From: Streptomyces sp. NRRL F-4489
Lineage (GTDB): Bacteria; Actinomycetota; Actinomycetes; Streptomycetales; Streptomycetaceae
Direction of reading: 5' to 3'
Length of the DNA stretch: 64,000 bases
NCBI RefSeq assembly: GCF_001509485.1
Contig: NZ_LLZI01000287.1
Location: forward strand, 47,984 to 111,983
Shown here: positions 33,215-43,038 of the stretch, piece after piece
Layout of the letters: every line of letters starts with the position of its first letter
How positions within the stretch are numbered: position 1 is the first letter of the stretch
The notes under the pieces: model-generated
What the model was told of the DNA's origin: nothing
Seen by the model: the letters and a program-made list of their open reading frames with translations, nothing else
The model's database searches: none
Program-made: the position numbers and the translations under genes

Positions 33215-34408
33215 TCACCGGAAGGCGTCGAGCCCGGTGAGCGCCTTGCCCAGCACGAGCTGGTGCATCTCCGCGGTGCCCTCGTAGGTGAGCACCGATT
33301 CGAGGTTGGTGGCGTGCCGCATGACGGGGTACTCCAGCGAGATCCCGTTCGCGCCGAGGATCGTGCGCGCGGTGCGGCAGATCCCGATGGCCTCCCGCAC
33401 GTTGTTGAGCTTGCCGAAGCTCACCTGCTCCGGCCGCAGCCGCCCGGCGTCGAAGCGCCGCCCGAGGTGGTGGGCGAGCAGCACGCCCTTGTGGAGTTCG
33501 ACGGCCATGTCGGCGAGCTTGGCCTGGGTGAGCTGGAAGGCGCCGATCGGCTTGCCGAACTGCTCGCGGGTGCGGGCGTAGTCCAGGGCGGTCTCGAAGC
33601 AGCTGCGGGCCGCGCCCATGGCGCCCCAGACGATGCCGTAGCGGGCCTGGCCCAGGCACTCCAGCGGCGCGCGCAGCCCCGTCGCCTCCGGCAGCACCGC
33701 GTCGGCGGGCAGCCGCACCTCGTCCAGGACCAGTTCGCTGGTGACGGAGGCGCGCAGGGACCACTTCTGCTTGATGTCGGTGGCGGTGAAGCCGGGGGTG
33801 TCGGTGGGGACGGCGAAGCCGCGGACGCCCTCGTCGGTACGGGCCCAGACCACCGCGACGCCGGACACCGAGCCGTTGGTGATCCACATCTTGCGGCCGG
33901 TCAGCACCCAGTCGGAGCCGTCGCGCCGGGCGCGGGTGCGCATACTCGCCGGGTCGGAGCCGTGGTCCGGTTCGGTCAGCCCGAAGCAGCCGATGACCTC
34001 GCCGGCGGCCATCGCCGGCAGCCACCGCTGCTTCTGCTCCTCCGAACCGAAGCGCCACAGCGCGTACATCGCCAGCGAGCCCTGCACCGAGACCAGGGAC
34101 CGGATACCGGAGTCGGCGGCCTCCAGCTCCAGGCAGGCCAGGCCGTACTGGACGTGCGAGGCGCCGGCGCAGCCGTAGCCGGTCAGGGACATGCCCAGGG
34201 CGCCGAGCGCGCCCAGCTCGCGGGCCAGTTCGCGGACGCCGGGCAGTTCGCCGCGCTCGTACCAGCCGGCGATGTGCGGCAGCACGCGGTCGGCGGCCCA
34301 GCGGCGGACGGTGTCGCGGACCGCGCGGTCCTCGTCGGTGAGCAGGTCGTCCAGGCCCAGGGGGTCCTGGGGGTCGAACGGCGGAAGCGAGGACGGCGTG
34401 GGCGACAT
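33215..34408 (-). CDS. Acyl-CoA dehydrogenase, glutaryl-CoA dehydrogenase-like
   Basis: The 397-residue flavoenzyme has the full acyl-CoA dehydrogenase pattern: CFGLTEPDHGSDP (FAD site), WITNGSVSGVAVVWART, YARTREQFGKPIGAFQL, and the catalytic Glu in LTYEGTAEMH followed by LVLGKALTGLDAF. The glutaryl-CoA type has the same Glu position and ending. It oxidises an acyl-CoA at C2-C3 with FAD; the chain is not predictable, though glutaryl-CoA is a fair guess. ATG 34408 is the first in frame. It stands alone on the minus strand. Confidence 0.9.
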   Translation of the reverse strand: MSPTPSSLPPFDPQDPLGLDDLLTDEDRAVRDTVRRWAADRVLPHIAGWYERGELPGVRELARELGALGALGMSLTGYGCAGASHVQYGLACLELEAADSGIRSLVSVQGSLAMYALWRFGSEEQKQRWLPAMAAGEVIGCFGLTEPDHGSDPASMRTRARRDGSDWVLTGRKMWITNGSVSGVAVVWARTDEGVRGFAVPTDTPGFTATDIKQKWSLRASVTSELVLDEVRLPADAVLPEATGLRAPLECLGQARYGIVWGAMGAARSCFETALDYARTREQFGKPIGAFQLTQAKLADMAVELHKGVLLAHHLGRRFDAGRLRPEQVSFGKLNNVREAIGICRTARTILGANGISLEYPVMRHATNLESVLTYEGTAEMHQLVLGKALTGLDAFR

Positions 34409-34536
34409 GGCGGGCCTCCGGCGGTTTCAGCGCTCGCGCGAAAAACTAGCAGTGGTAGTTACGCGCGTCCGACGGTACGGCCCCCGGCGCCGTACGGGCA
34501 AGGGCCACCCGCCGCGCGCCGCCCGCCCGGCGGCTC

Positions 34537-36204
34537 TCAGCGGCCGGTGCGCGCCGGGGCCGGCGCCCCCTCGCGCCCCGCGGCCGGCACGTTCGCGGCG
34601 GCGGCTCCTCCGGCCCCCTCCTCGGCCGGCGCCCCGGCCTCGGCGCGCTCGCCGGACTCCGCGGCCCGGCGCGGCAGCCGCAGCGCGATCGCGGCCCCGA
34701 CCAGCAGCAGCACGCCGCTGGCGACGAGCGTGACCCGCAGGCCGTGCACGAACGCGTCCCGGGCGGCCAGCCGGAGCGCCTGGCGGGCGTGCTCGCCCAG
34801 CCCGGCGGCGACCTTGTACGCCTCGCCGAGCGAGTGCGACGCCGAGCGGGAGGCCCCCGCCGAGACCCCGTCGACCCGGGACAGACCCGGCGCGTACGCC
34901 GCGTTCATCACGCTGCCGAGCAGCGCCACGCCGATACCGGCGCCGAGCTGGTAGGCGGTCTCGCCGAGCGCCGCGGCGCCGCCGGACTGGGCGGCCGGCG
35001 CCTCGCTGAGCATCGACTCGTACGCCCCGAAGAGCGTGGACTGGAAGCCGAAGCCGAGCAGGACGAAGCCGAGGGAGAGCTGCCAGAAGCGGTCGTGGGT
35101 GCCCATCGCGGTCAGCGACAGCACCGCGATCGCGGTCAGCGTGAAGCCGGCCGAGACCATCACCCGCGGGCCGAGCGCCTGGAGCACCTTGGAGCCGGTG
35201 AGCCCGGCGGCCATCGCGGCGAAGACCAGCGGCAGCATCCGCAGGCCGGTCTCCAGCGGGCTCAGCCCCAGCACCAGCTGGAGGTACTGCACGGCGATCA
35301 GCTGGAGCCCGACCAGGGCCAGCATGGCCAGCACGATGCAGCCGATGGAGGTGCCGAACGCCGGGCGGGCGAACAGCCGCATATCGATCAGCGGATGGGC
35401 CCGGCGGCGCTGCCGCCGCACGAAGAGGACCAGCAGCACCGTGCCCACCGCGATCGGCAGCAGCGTCGTCACCCCGACCACCGGGGCGCCGCTGCCCAGC
35501 CGCTTCACCCCGAAGACGATGCCCAGCACGCCGAACGCCGCGATCACCGCGCCGAGCAGGTCCCAGGGGCCGTTGCGCTCCCCGCGCGACTCCGGCAGCA
35601 GCCAGCGCCCTATCAGGAACATCGCCGCCATCATCGGGATGTTGATCAGGAAGACCGAGCCCCACCAGAAGTTCTCGACCAGGAAGCCGCCGAGCACCGG
35701 GCCGACCGCGGCGCCCACCGCGGCCACCGCGCTCCACATCCCGATCGCCACCGCGCGCTCCCGCCGGTCGGGGAAGACCTGGCGCAGGATCGACAGCGTG
35801 GCCGGCATGATCATGGCGCCGCCGATGCCGAGCAGCGCCCGGGCGGCCATGAGGATCTGCGGATTGGGCGCGAGCGCCGCGGCGGCCGAGGCCAGCGCGA
35901 AGAGCCCGTAGCCGAGCAGCAGGACCCGGCGGCGGCCGACCCGGTCGCCGAGCGTGCCGAAGAGGATCAGCAGCGAGGCGGCGATCAGCGGGTAGATGTC
36001 GACGATCCATAGCAGCTCGACCGGGCCGGGCCGCAGGTCCTCGGTGACCGAGGGCACCGCGACGTAGAGGATCGTGGTGTCCAGCGCGACGAAGAGCAGA
36101 CTGACGCAGAGCACCGTCAGCACCGTCCAGCGGTTCACACCGCCGCCTGTGTGCCCGGGAACACCAGCCGTCCGCCCCCTGCCGGACGCGGTCGTCCCTG
36201 ACAT
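34537..36204 (-). CDS. MFS exporter, DHA2/EmrB-QacA type with 14 membrane segments
   Basis: The 555-residue transporter has motif A GDRVGRRRVLLLGY, motif C-type stretch (AVGAAVGPVLGGFLVEN) and D1 motif LDTTILYVAVPSV. About 14 hydrophobic segments fit the DHA2 proton antiporters for drugs. The C-terminal 40 residues are Ala/Gly/Glu-rich and probably disordered. ATG 36204 follows AGGAGG at a good distance, so the 29 residues upstream are rejected. There is no adjacent regulator. Confidence 0.9.
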   Translation of the reverse strand: MSGTTASGRGRTAGVPGHTGGGVNRWTVLTVLCVSLLFVALDTTILYVAVPSVTEDLRPGPVELLWIVDIYPLIAASLLILFGTLGDRVGRRRVLLLGYGLFALASAAAALAPNPQILMAARALLGIGGAMIMPATLSILRQVFPDRRERAVAIGMWSAVAAVGAAVGPVLGGFLVENFWWGSVFLINIPMMAAMFLIGRWLLPESRGERNGPWDLLGAVIAAFGVLGIVFGVKRLGSGAPVVGVTTLLPIAVGTVLLVLFVRRQRRRAHPLIDMRLFARPAFGTSIGCIVLAMLALVGLQLIAVQYLQLVLGLSPLETGLRMLPLVFAAMAAGLTGSKVLQALGPRVMVSAGFTLTAIAVLSLTAMGTHDRFWQLSLGFVLLGFGFQSTLFGAYESMLSEAPAAQSGGAAALGETAYQLGAGIGVALLGSVMNAAYAPGLSRVDGVSAGASRSASHSLGEAYKVAAGLGEHARQALRLAARDAFVHGLRVTLVASGVLLLVGAAIALRLPRRAAESGERAEAGAPAEEGAGGAAAANVPAAGREGAPAPARTGR

Positions 36205-36431
36205 CCAGTACCTCCTGTCATGCGCTCGCCGGTCCTGCTCCCGCGGGCCGCGGACCGCGGCGCGGCGGCGCTCCGGCGGAACCGGCGGCACGGGCGAGTG
36301 GAGACGTCAGACTACGCGAGTCCCTCCAGGGCCCGCGTGGCCCACCTCACGGTGAGACGCTCATCGCAGCCCGGACGTTCCCCGCGCCGGACCGCCCCGG
36401 CCGGACCGCCGCCACCTGGATAATCGTCCGG

Positions 36432-37625
36432 ATGAACGACCTCGCCTCGACCGCCGCGCCCGGCCGGACCCTCTGCCCGCCCGCCGTCCGCGCCGCCCTG
36501 CGCCGCGCCGTCCCCGGCCTCGCGGCGTTCGCGGCGGTCCGGCTGCTCGGGCTGGTGGTGCTGATGGCCTGGTCGGCGGCGGCCGGCAAGGACTGGCACA
36601 CCCTGCTCACCGCGCGCTGGGACTCCCTCTGGTACACCCGCGTCGCCGAGCACGGCTACGGCTACACCCTCCATCTGGCGAACGGCGCGGTCCACTCCGA
36701 CCTCGCGTTCTTCCCGCTGCTGCCCTGGCTGGAGCGCGGCCTGTCGGCGCTCACCCCGCTCACCGCGGCGGACGCCGGGATGGCGGTGGCCTGGCTGTCG
36801 TCGCTGGCCGCCGCCTGGGCGCTGTACGCCACCGGCGAGCGGCTGCACGGGCCGCGGGCCGGGGTGGCGCTGGCCGCGCTGTGGGCCGCGCTGCCGGTCG
36901 GCGTCGTGCAGTCGATGGCGTACTCCGAATCGCTGTTCACCGCGCTCGCCGCCTGGGGCTGCTACGCCGTGCTGACCGGGCGCTGGGTGTGGGCGGGCGC
37001 GCTGGCGTCGCTGGCCGGGCTGACCCGGCCGGTGGGCGCCGCGGTGGTCGCCGCGGTCTGGATCACCGCCGCGGTGACGGTGGCGAACGAACGGGCCGGC
37101 GGGGTGCGGTGGCGCGCCCTCCTCGGCGGCCGGCACCGGCGGATGCTGCTCGGCGCCGCGCTGGCGCCGCTCGGCTGGTGCGGCTACGTGCTGTGGGTCG
37201 GCGCCCGGCAGGGCTCGCCGACCGCTTATCTGGACGTCCAGGGCGGCTGGGGCAACGGCTTCGACGGCGGGCTCGCCTTCGCCCGCTTCATCGGCCACCA
37301 GCTGGCCGGCCCGGCCCTCCCCGCCGGCCTGGGCCTGCTGGCCGGGGTCGCCCTGGTGATCTGGCTGTACGTGCGCGGCGTACGGAAGGGCCAGCCGCTG
37401 CCGCTGGCCGTCTACGGCGGCACGGTCCTCTTCCTCGCGCTCACCGCCAAGGGCTATTTCGGCTCGAAGCCGCGGCTGATGATGCCGGCCTTCCCGCTGC
37501 TGCTGCCGCTCGCGGCGGGGCTGGCCCGGTGGCGTCCGGCGCGGTCCTGGCTCGTGATCGCGCTGGTGGCGGCCGGCTCGGCGGTCTACGGAGCGTTCTG
37601 GCTCAACGGCTCCGGCCCGCCGTGA
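36432..37625 (+). CDS. GT-C mannosyltransferase-like (PIG-V type) membrane protein
   Basis: The 397-residue protein has about nine membrane segments and the luminal signature RWDSLWYTRVAEHGYGY...DLAFFPLLPWLERGL found in PIG-V-like polyprenyl-phosphomannose-dependent transferases; the Asp in RWDSLW would be catalytic. It should act on the outer face of the membrane and transfer mannose to a glycan, lipid or protein. ATG 36432 is the only reasonable start; its ribosome binding site is weak. Confidence 0.75.
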   Translation: MNDLASTAAPGRTLCPPAVRAALRRAVPGLAAFAAVRLLGLVVLMAWSAAAGKDWHTLLTARWDSLWYTRVAEHGYGYTLHLANGAVHSDLAFFPLLPWLERGLSALTPLTAADAGMAVAWLSSLAAAWALYATGERLHGPRAGVALAALWAALPVGVVQSMAYSESLFTALAAWGCYAVLTGRWVWAGALASLAGLTRPVGAAVVAAVWITAAVTVANERAGGVRWRALLGGRHRRMLLGAALAPLGWCGYVLWVGARQGSPTAYLDVQGGWGNGFDGGLAFARFIGHQLAGPALPAGLGLLAGVALVIWLYVRGVRKGQPLPLAVYGGTVLFLALTAKGYFGSKPRLMMPAFPLLLPLAAGLARWRPARSWLVIALVAAGSAVYGAFWLNGSGPP

Positions 37626-37889
37626 CCGGAAGATCCCGCTCCGTAATGCCCGCCCGGAGGAAAACCCTCCGGGCCGCCCGCGGGTATCCCCGATAAACTC
37701 CCCACCGAAAAACAGATAAGCGCCTATCGGCCCGGCGCGCGGCCGGTCGGAAGGGAATCCGGAGGGCGGGAAATTCTCGTCGATATCCCCGGAAGCGACA
37801 CCGGATTGAGACCCATTCCACATCACATCGTCATTACAAAGCGCATGGTTTGACCAAGCGCATACATCACACGCGGTAACGTCGTTTGA

Positions 37890-38912
37890 GTGCGTACCGA
37901 TGACAAGCTCGACCAGATGGAGGAGCGCCTCCCGACCGATCGCGTCAGACCGCCGCGCATGACCCGGACCCGGCTGTGGCTGTTCTGGGGCACGCTGGCG
38001 GTCTACGCCGCGATCGTCGCCGGGGTGCTCGCCAACACCTCCCTGGTCACCATCGACTGGCAGCTGATGCTCTTCCGGCCGTACAAGCAGTGGCCGGCGA
38101 TCCACGCGTTCCTGGACTACTTCGTCGTCCTGGGGCAGCGCGGCCCGACCGCGGTGGCGGTGGCGGCCTGGCTGGGCTGGCGCTGCTGGCGGCAGCGCAA
38201 CCTCCACCCGCTGCTGGTGCTCGGCGCCTCGCTGCTGCTGCTGAACATCACCGTCGGTGCCGCCAAGCTCGGCATGGGCCGCCTGGGCCCGCACTACGCC
38301 ACGACGGTCGGGTCGAACGAGATGTGGCTGGGCGGCGACATATTCCCCTCGGGCCACACCGCCAACGCCGTGGTCACCTGGGGCGTACTGGCCTATCTGG
38401 CGACCACCCCGCTGCGCCGCCGCACCCTGTCGGTGATCGCCGCGCTGGGCGCGCTGGGCGTCGGGATGACCACCGTCTACCTCGGTACGCACTGGGTCAG
38501 CGACGTCCTGCTGGGCTGGGCCGCGGGCCTGCTGGTGCTGCTGGCGATGCCGTGGGTCGAGCCCGGCATCACCTGGGTCGAGGACCGGCTGATGGGCATC
38601 CTGCTGCGGCTCTGGCTGCGGCTGCGCCCGAATTCCCTGCGCGGCCCGCTGCCGGCCGGCGCGCCGGCCCCGGACGCCTCCCGGCCGCGTCCGGCCGCGG
38701 ACGGCGAGGTGCTGGTGCGGGAGGCGGTCGGCGCCACCGCCGGGAGCCGCGCCGCCCGGGGCGCGGAGGGCCGGCCGCACCACCCGCCGCGCCCGCACAC
38801 CACCCGCGCCGAGCGCGCCCCGGTCACCCCGGCGGGCAGCCGCCGGCCGCCGCACGCGGACCGCGTCCCGCTCGGCCCGGCCGCCGGCCGCCCCCGCAAC
38901 GGCACCGGCTGA
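37890..38912 (+). CDS. PAP2-family membrane phosphatase
   Basis: The 340-residue protein has six membrane helices and PAP2 motifs: AKLGMGRLGP (motif 1 region), FPSGHTANAV (motif 2) and GTHWVSDVLLG (motif 3 with His and Asp). The Lys...Arg of motif 1 is kept. It would hydrolyse a lipid phosphate such as undecaprenyl-PP or phosphatidate. The last 110 residues are disordered Pro/Arg/Ala-rich. GTG 37890 is preceded by an AT-rich stretch; ATG 37917 is a less likely start. A strong terminator follows. Confidence 0.88.
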   Translation: MRTDDKLDQMEERLPTDRVRPPRMTRTRLWLFWGTLAVYAAIVAGVLANTSLVTIDWQLMLFRPYKQWPAIHAFLDYFVVLGQRGPTAVAVAAWLGWRCWRQRNLHPLLVLGASLLLLNITVGAAKLGMGRLGPHYATTVGSNEMWLGGDIFPSGHTANAVVTWGVLAYLATTPLRRRTLSVIAALGALGVGMTTVYLGTHWVSDVLLGWAAGLLVLLAMPWVEPGITWVEDRLMGILLRLWLRLRPNSLRGPLPAGAPAPDASRPRPAADGEVLVREAVGATAGSRAARGAEGRPHHPPRPHTTRAERAPVTPAGSRRPPHADRVPLGPAAGRPRNGTG

Positions 38913-38952
38913 CCGCCCGGCCACCGGGCCCGGTACGCACACCCCGCCCGCA

Positions 38953-38993
38953 CGAAGGCCCCGGCCGCTCCCCTCGGAGCGCCGGGGCCTTCG
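38953..38993. terminator. Terminator after PAP2 gene
   Basis: Thirteen base pairs (38953-38965 with 38981-38993) plus an inner GCTC/GAGC pairing. Lies between the convergent PAP2 and I78-inhibitor genes. Confidence 0.8.
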
Positions 38994-39017
38994 CCGTGTC
39001 CGCCCGGCGGCGGGCGG

Positions 39018-39245
39018 TCAGCCCTGCCAGCCGCGCCGCACCACCCCGTCCTCGACCTCGAAGTTGATCCGGCCGATCGCGTACTCCATGGTGATCATGG
39101 CGCCAGGCGGCAGCGAGCGGACGGTGGTCCAGCCGCGGGAACGGGCCCGCGCCTCGGCGTCCTCCTGGCCGAGGCCGACATACGCCTCGGGGTCGTCCTG
39201 GATGCCGGGGGTCTCACCGGGAAGGGTCGGTTCGTCGGGTGCCAT
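39018..39245 (-). CDS. I78-family peptidase inhibitor-like small protein
   Basis: The 75-residue protein carries the I78 core: a helix GLGQEDAEARARSRGW, then TVRSLPPGAMITMEYAIGRINFEVEDGVVRRGWQG, with the RINFxVxDGxV signature strand. The reactive loop is the short segment before the signature. No signal peptide is seen. ATG 39245 lacks a clear ribosome binding site but starts just before the conserved part. Inhibitor function is inferred from family. It could act on cytosolic proteases. Confidence 0.75.
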   Translation of the reverse strand: MAPDEPTLPGETPGIQDDPEAYVGLGQEDAEARARSRGWTTVRSLPPGAMITMEYAIGRINFEVEDGVVRRGWQG

Positions 39246-39651
39246 ACCGGCCACCGTAGGCGTCCGCGGCGGCCCGGGGGAAGGCCCGCCGGACCGCCCC
39301 GCGCCGTCCCGCCGTCCCGCCACGGGTCACACTTCTGTCACAGCGAACGCTCCTGCGATTGCCGGAACCGCCCTCACCCTTACGCGCCGAACGCCACCGC
39401 GACCGGGTGGAAAACACCGCGGCCGGAATTCCCCCTTGATCGGATACCGAAGCGTGTGCCGCCGCATCGGACATCGCCGGGCAACTCCCGGAAATCAATC
39501 CCCGGGCGGCCCGGTAATCCCCTTTTCGAACGCCCTTTTCCAGCCGCCCGGAAATAGCCCGGCGGGACACTTCCCCCACACATTTCCCGCACACCGGCGC
39601 CGCCGTCCCCGCGGCCCGCCCACCCGGCACGGGCCGCCCCGCCGGGCGCCG
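39246..39651. other. 406-base intergenic region, relatively AT-rich
   Basis: No gene is convincing. The stretch 39350-39600 has lower G+C than its neighbours and lies between the I78 gene's upstream side and the 3' end of the 39652 gene, so a promoter for the I78 gene may be there. Confidence 0.45.
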
Positions 39652-40587
39652 CTACGCGTCGCCGAGCGGCCCGGTGACCCGTACCGCCAGGTCGTTGTCG
39701 AGCGTGTAGTACGGGCCGACGCGCAGTTCGCCGGCGGCCGAGGGCACCGGCACGGCCGGGTAGCTGAACACCTGCTCCTTGTCCGGGACGTCGTCCAGGA
39801 GGCGGGCGATACGGACCGGCGGGGCGCCCGCGGCGGGCCGCAGCCACAGGTCCCACGGCTCGCTGCCGCGCCGCCAGCGGGCGGCCAGCTCCGCGCACGG
39901 CAGCGTGAAGCGGAAGTCCGGGCCGTCGGCGTCCAGCGGCACCGCCACCGGCTCCGCCCCGTCGCGGCGGGGACGCGCCTCGGCCTGCGCGCCGGCCGCC
40001 GGACCCGCCCCGTAGAGCCGGCCGGTGACGGTGATGCCGCCGGGCGCCACCAGGATGTCGCCGGCCTCCGCGTGCGGACCGCGCAGCCAGCTGCGCAGCG
40101 CCAGATTGCCGCGCTGGGTGGCGTACGGGATGCGCACGCCGAGCCGGCCGATACCGGCCAGCGGCCGGCGGTCCACCAGGGAGCGCAGGTCGTGGACGCC
40201 GGGCAGCAGCCGGCGCGGGTCGGCGCCGTCGCCGAGATCGGCGTAGGCGTGCCAGCGGCCCTCGGCGAGCGCGACGGTGCTGGGCAGCACGGCGCGCAGC
40301 CGGCCGGGGCCGTTCGGGCCGAGCGGCAGCCGCACCTCGTCGTCGGCCGGGCCGGCCGCCGCGGGCTCCCCCGCGCCGGCGCGCAGCCGCAGCACCAGCG
40401 CCGCGCTCCAGGTGGTGCCGTGCCCGCGCGGCACGTCCAGGTCGAAGGTGAGACCGCCCGCGGAGTCCGCGATGCAGTCGGCCTTGAGGTCCACGGGCAC
40501 CGGCGTCCCTCCTTGCGTCACCACGGTCCGCCGCGGGCGCGCGGCCGCTCCGGGACCCGCCGGCGGCGGCTGCGTCGAGGCGTTCAT
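39652..40587 (-). CDS. Unknown beta-rich protein coupled to a glycosyltransferase
   Basis: I do not recognise this 311-residue protein. It is rich in short beta-type segments and Gly/Pro turns (RRTVVTQGGTPVPVDLKADC; GRWHAYADLGDG; GDILVAPGGITVTGRLYG) and has no membrane segment. It starts at ATG 40587 in an ATGA overlap with the stop of the glycosyltransferase gene. A role with that enzyme is likely, for example in binding or modifying the same glycan. Sequence with similar repeated strands is seen in some proteins annotated as transferases. Confidence 0.6.
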   Translation of the reverse strand: MNASTQPPPAGPGAAARPRRTVVTQGGTPVPVDLKADCIADSAGGLTFDLDVPRGHGTTWSAALVLRLRAGAGEPAAAGPADDEVRLPLGPNGPGRLRAVLPSTVALAEGRWHAYADLGDGADPRRLLPGVHDLRSLVDRRPLAGIGRLGVRIPYATQRGNLALRSWLRGPHAEAGDILVAPGGITVTGRLYGAGPAAGAQAEARPRRDGAEPVAVPLDADGPDFRFTLPCAELAARWRRGSEPWDLWLRPAAGAPPVRIARLLDDVPDKEQVFSYPAVPVPSAAGELRVGPYYTLDNDLAVRVTGPLGDA

Positions 40588-41849
40588 ACCGTCCGTACCC
40601 CTCTCACCGCGGCGCGGACCGCGTGCCCGGTGGCGTACTTGGTGGCGTATCCGCCGCCGATCAGGGCTCCCCTGGCGTGGTGCAGGGAGCCGCGCAGACC
40701 GCCGCGCCGCCGCGCGAGCAGGTCGGCGAAGAGGTCCGCGTGGCGCCCGGCCACCGCGGCCGGGTCGAAGCGGGCGGCGGCCGCGGCGCGCGCGGCGGCG
40801 CCCAGCCGCGCCCGGGCGGCGCCGTCGCCGGCCAGCGCCAGCAGCGCCGCGCCGAGCGCCGCGGGGTCGCCCGGCGGCACCAGCCGGCCGGTGACCCCGT
40901 CCTCGACCATCTCGCCGGCCGCGTACGGGCAGTCGGTGGCGACGGCCGGCAGACCGCAGCGCATCGCCTCGGCGAGGGACGTGCCGGTGGCCTCCGGGCC
41001 CGCCGGGTCCACGGCGAGGGCGCCCTTGGCCCACTCCGCCTCCATGGGCCGGGCCCGGCCCATCAGGAACACGTGGTTGTAGAGCCCCAGTTGCCCGATC
41101 AGGTCGCGCAGCGCGGGGCGTTCGGGGCCGCCGCCGTAGATCCGCAGCCGCCAGTCGGGGCGTTCGGCGGCCACCGCGGCGAACGCCCTGATCAGCACGT
41201 CGAACCGCCGCTCGCGGACCAGCCGGCCGGCCGCGACCGTCCACCGGCCGCTGCCGTCGGCGGGCGCCAGCCGCGGCGCGGGCACCGCCGGCGGCACCGC
41301 CGCGATCCGCACACCGGGCAGCCGCATCCCGCGCCGGTACGCCCGGGCGTCCGCCTCGGTGCCGGTGATCAGGGCGTCCAGCCGCGGGTAGGCGCCGCGC
41401 AGCGCCAGCCGCAACTCCCGGCCGTGCGCGGCCAGGCAGAGCGGCTCCTGCCCGATCCGGAGCGGGCCGCGGCGGGTCTGCCGGGCGATGTGCACGGTGA
41501 GGCCGGGCCGGGTGCCGACCACCGCGTCGGCGGCGGTCCGGCGCAGGTACTGGGCGATCCGCCGGTCGGTCAGCGCGCTGTACGGGCCGGAGCCGGGCTC
41601 GGCGGCCGGGAAGACCCGGGACGGCCGGGTGTGCGCGGGGTCCGCGCGGTCGGCGGCGTGCTCCCGCAGGTCCACCAGGTGGCGCAGCGCGACCCGGGGC
41701 GCGAGATCGTGGGCGGGGGCGTCGCGGTGGCGCAGGACGGAGACGATCTCGACGTCGTGCCGTTCGGCGAGCGCGCCGGCCAGGGCGAAGGCCGCCCGGA
41801 CCGGCTCCCCGGTGCCGTAGGCGTGGTGCATCAGGAATGAGATGTGCAT
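40584..41849 (-). CDS. GT4-type glycosyltransferase
   Basis: The 421-residue GT-B enzyme begins MHISFLMHHAYGTGEPVRAA, a nucleotide-sugar transferase N-terminal strand with Gly loop. The C-terminal domain contains AAGRLVRERRFDVLIRAF, LRIYGGGPERPALRDLI and an E-x7-E-type motif GPEATGTSLAEAMRCGLPAVATD. It is a retaining GT4 transferase. ATG 41849 is chosen where the fold starts; 44 extra residues upstream look like noise. Couples with the unknown gene downstream. Cell envelope or surface glycan synthesis is likely. Confidence 0.85.
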   Translation of the reverse strand: MHISFLMHHAYGTGEPVRAAFALAGALAERHDVEIVSVLRHRDAPAHDLAPRVALRHLVDLREHAADRADPAHTRPSRVFPAAEPGSGPYSALTDRRIAQYLRRTAADAVVGTRPGLTVHIARQTRRGPLRIGQEPLCLAAHGRELRLALRGAYPRLDALITGTEADARAYRRGMRLPGVRIAAVPPAVPAPRLAPADGSGRWTVAAGRLVRERRFDVLIRAFAAVAAERPDWRLRIYGGGPERPALRDLIGQLGLYNHVFLMGRARPMEAEWAKGALAVDPAGPEATGTSLAEAMRCGLPAVATDCPYAAGEMVEDGVTGRLVPPGDPAALGAALLALAGDGAARARLGAAARAAAAARFDPAAVAGRHADLFADLLARRRGGLRGSLHHARGALIGGGYATKYATGHAVRAAVRGVRTV

Positions 41850-42048
41850 CCGTCCCCGCGTCCCTGGTCCTCGCTGTCCTCGATCCCCCGCGGCCCGCAC
41901 CGGCCGCCCGGCGGCGCCCGGCGGCAGGCTGGTGAAAGGTAAGACCGCGAAACGGCCTTCATGGTTGGGGGTATTCGCCAAGTCGTGCCGAAAAAGTTAG
42001 GGCATCGGAATGGCGGGACGGGAACTTTTCCGGAAGCGAGGGCCGGGC

Positions 42049-42083
42049 GCGCGCCGGGCGGACGGCCCGCGCGCCCGGCGCGC
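42049..42083. terminator. Terminator after Rpf gene
   Basis: Twelve base pairs (42049-42060 with 42072-42083) around an 11-base loop, 26 bases beyond the stop of the Rpf gene. Confidence 0.65.
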
Positions 42084-42108
42084 ACCGGAGTGCCAGCGGG
42101 TCAGCCCG

Positions 42109-42861
<753 letters not shown>

Positions 42862-43038
42862 TCAGGAATTGAACGGAGCGTGACCGGTCGGCCGACCGTT
42901 TCCCACCGCTTCCCCGCCACCCGGCGCGTGGTTCGATTCTGTTCGCGTCCGCGCGTGACTCTGCCGGGGGTCGCCCGTTGTCCTTGTACGAGCCGGGAGA
43001 CCGCCCGGCAGCCGCTCATGAAGATCGAGGAGCCCCCC

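Noticed and set aside
36312..38942. 876-residue minus-strand frame over the PIG-V-like and PAP2 genes
   Set aside because: It is antisense to two well-supported membrane protein genes and has Arg/Gly/Gln-rich shadow composition.
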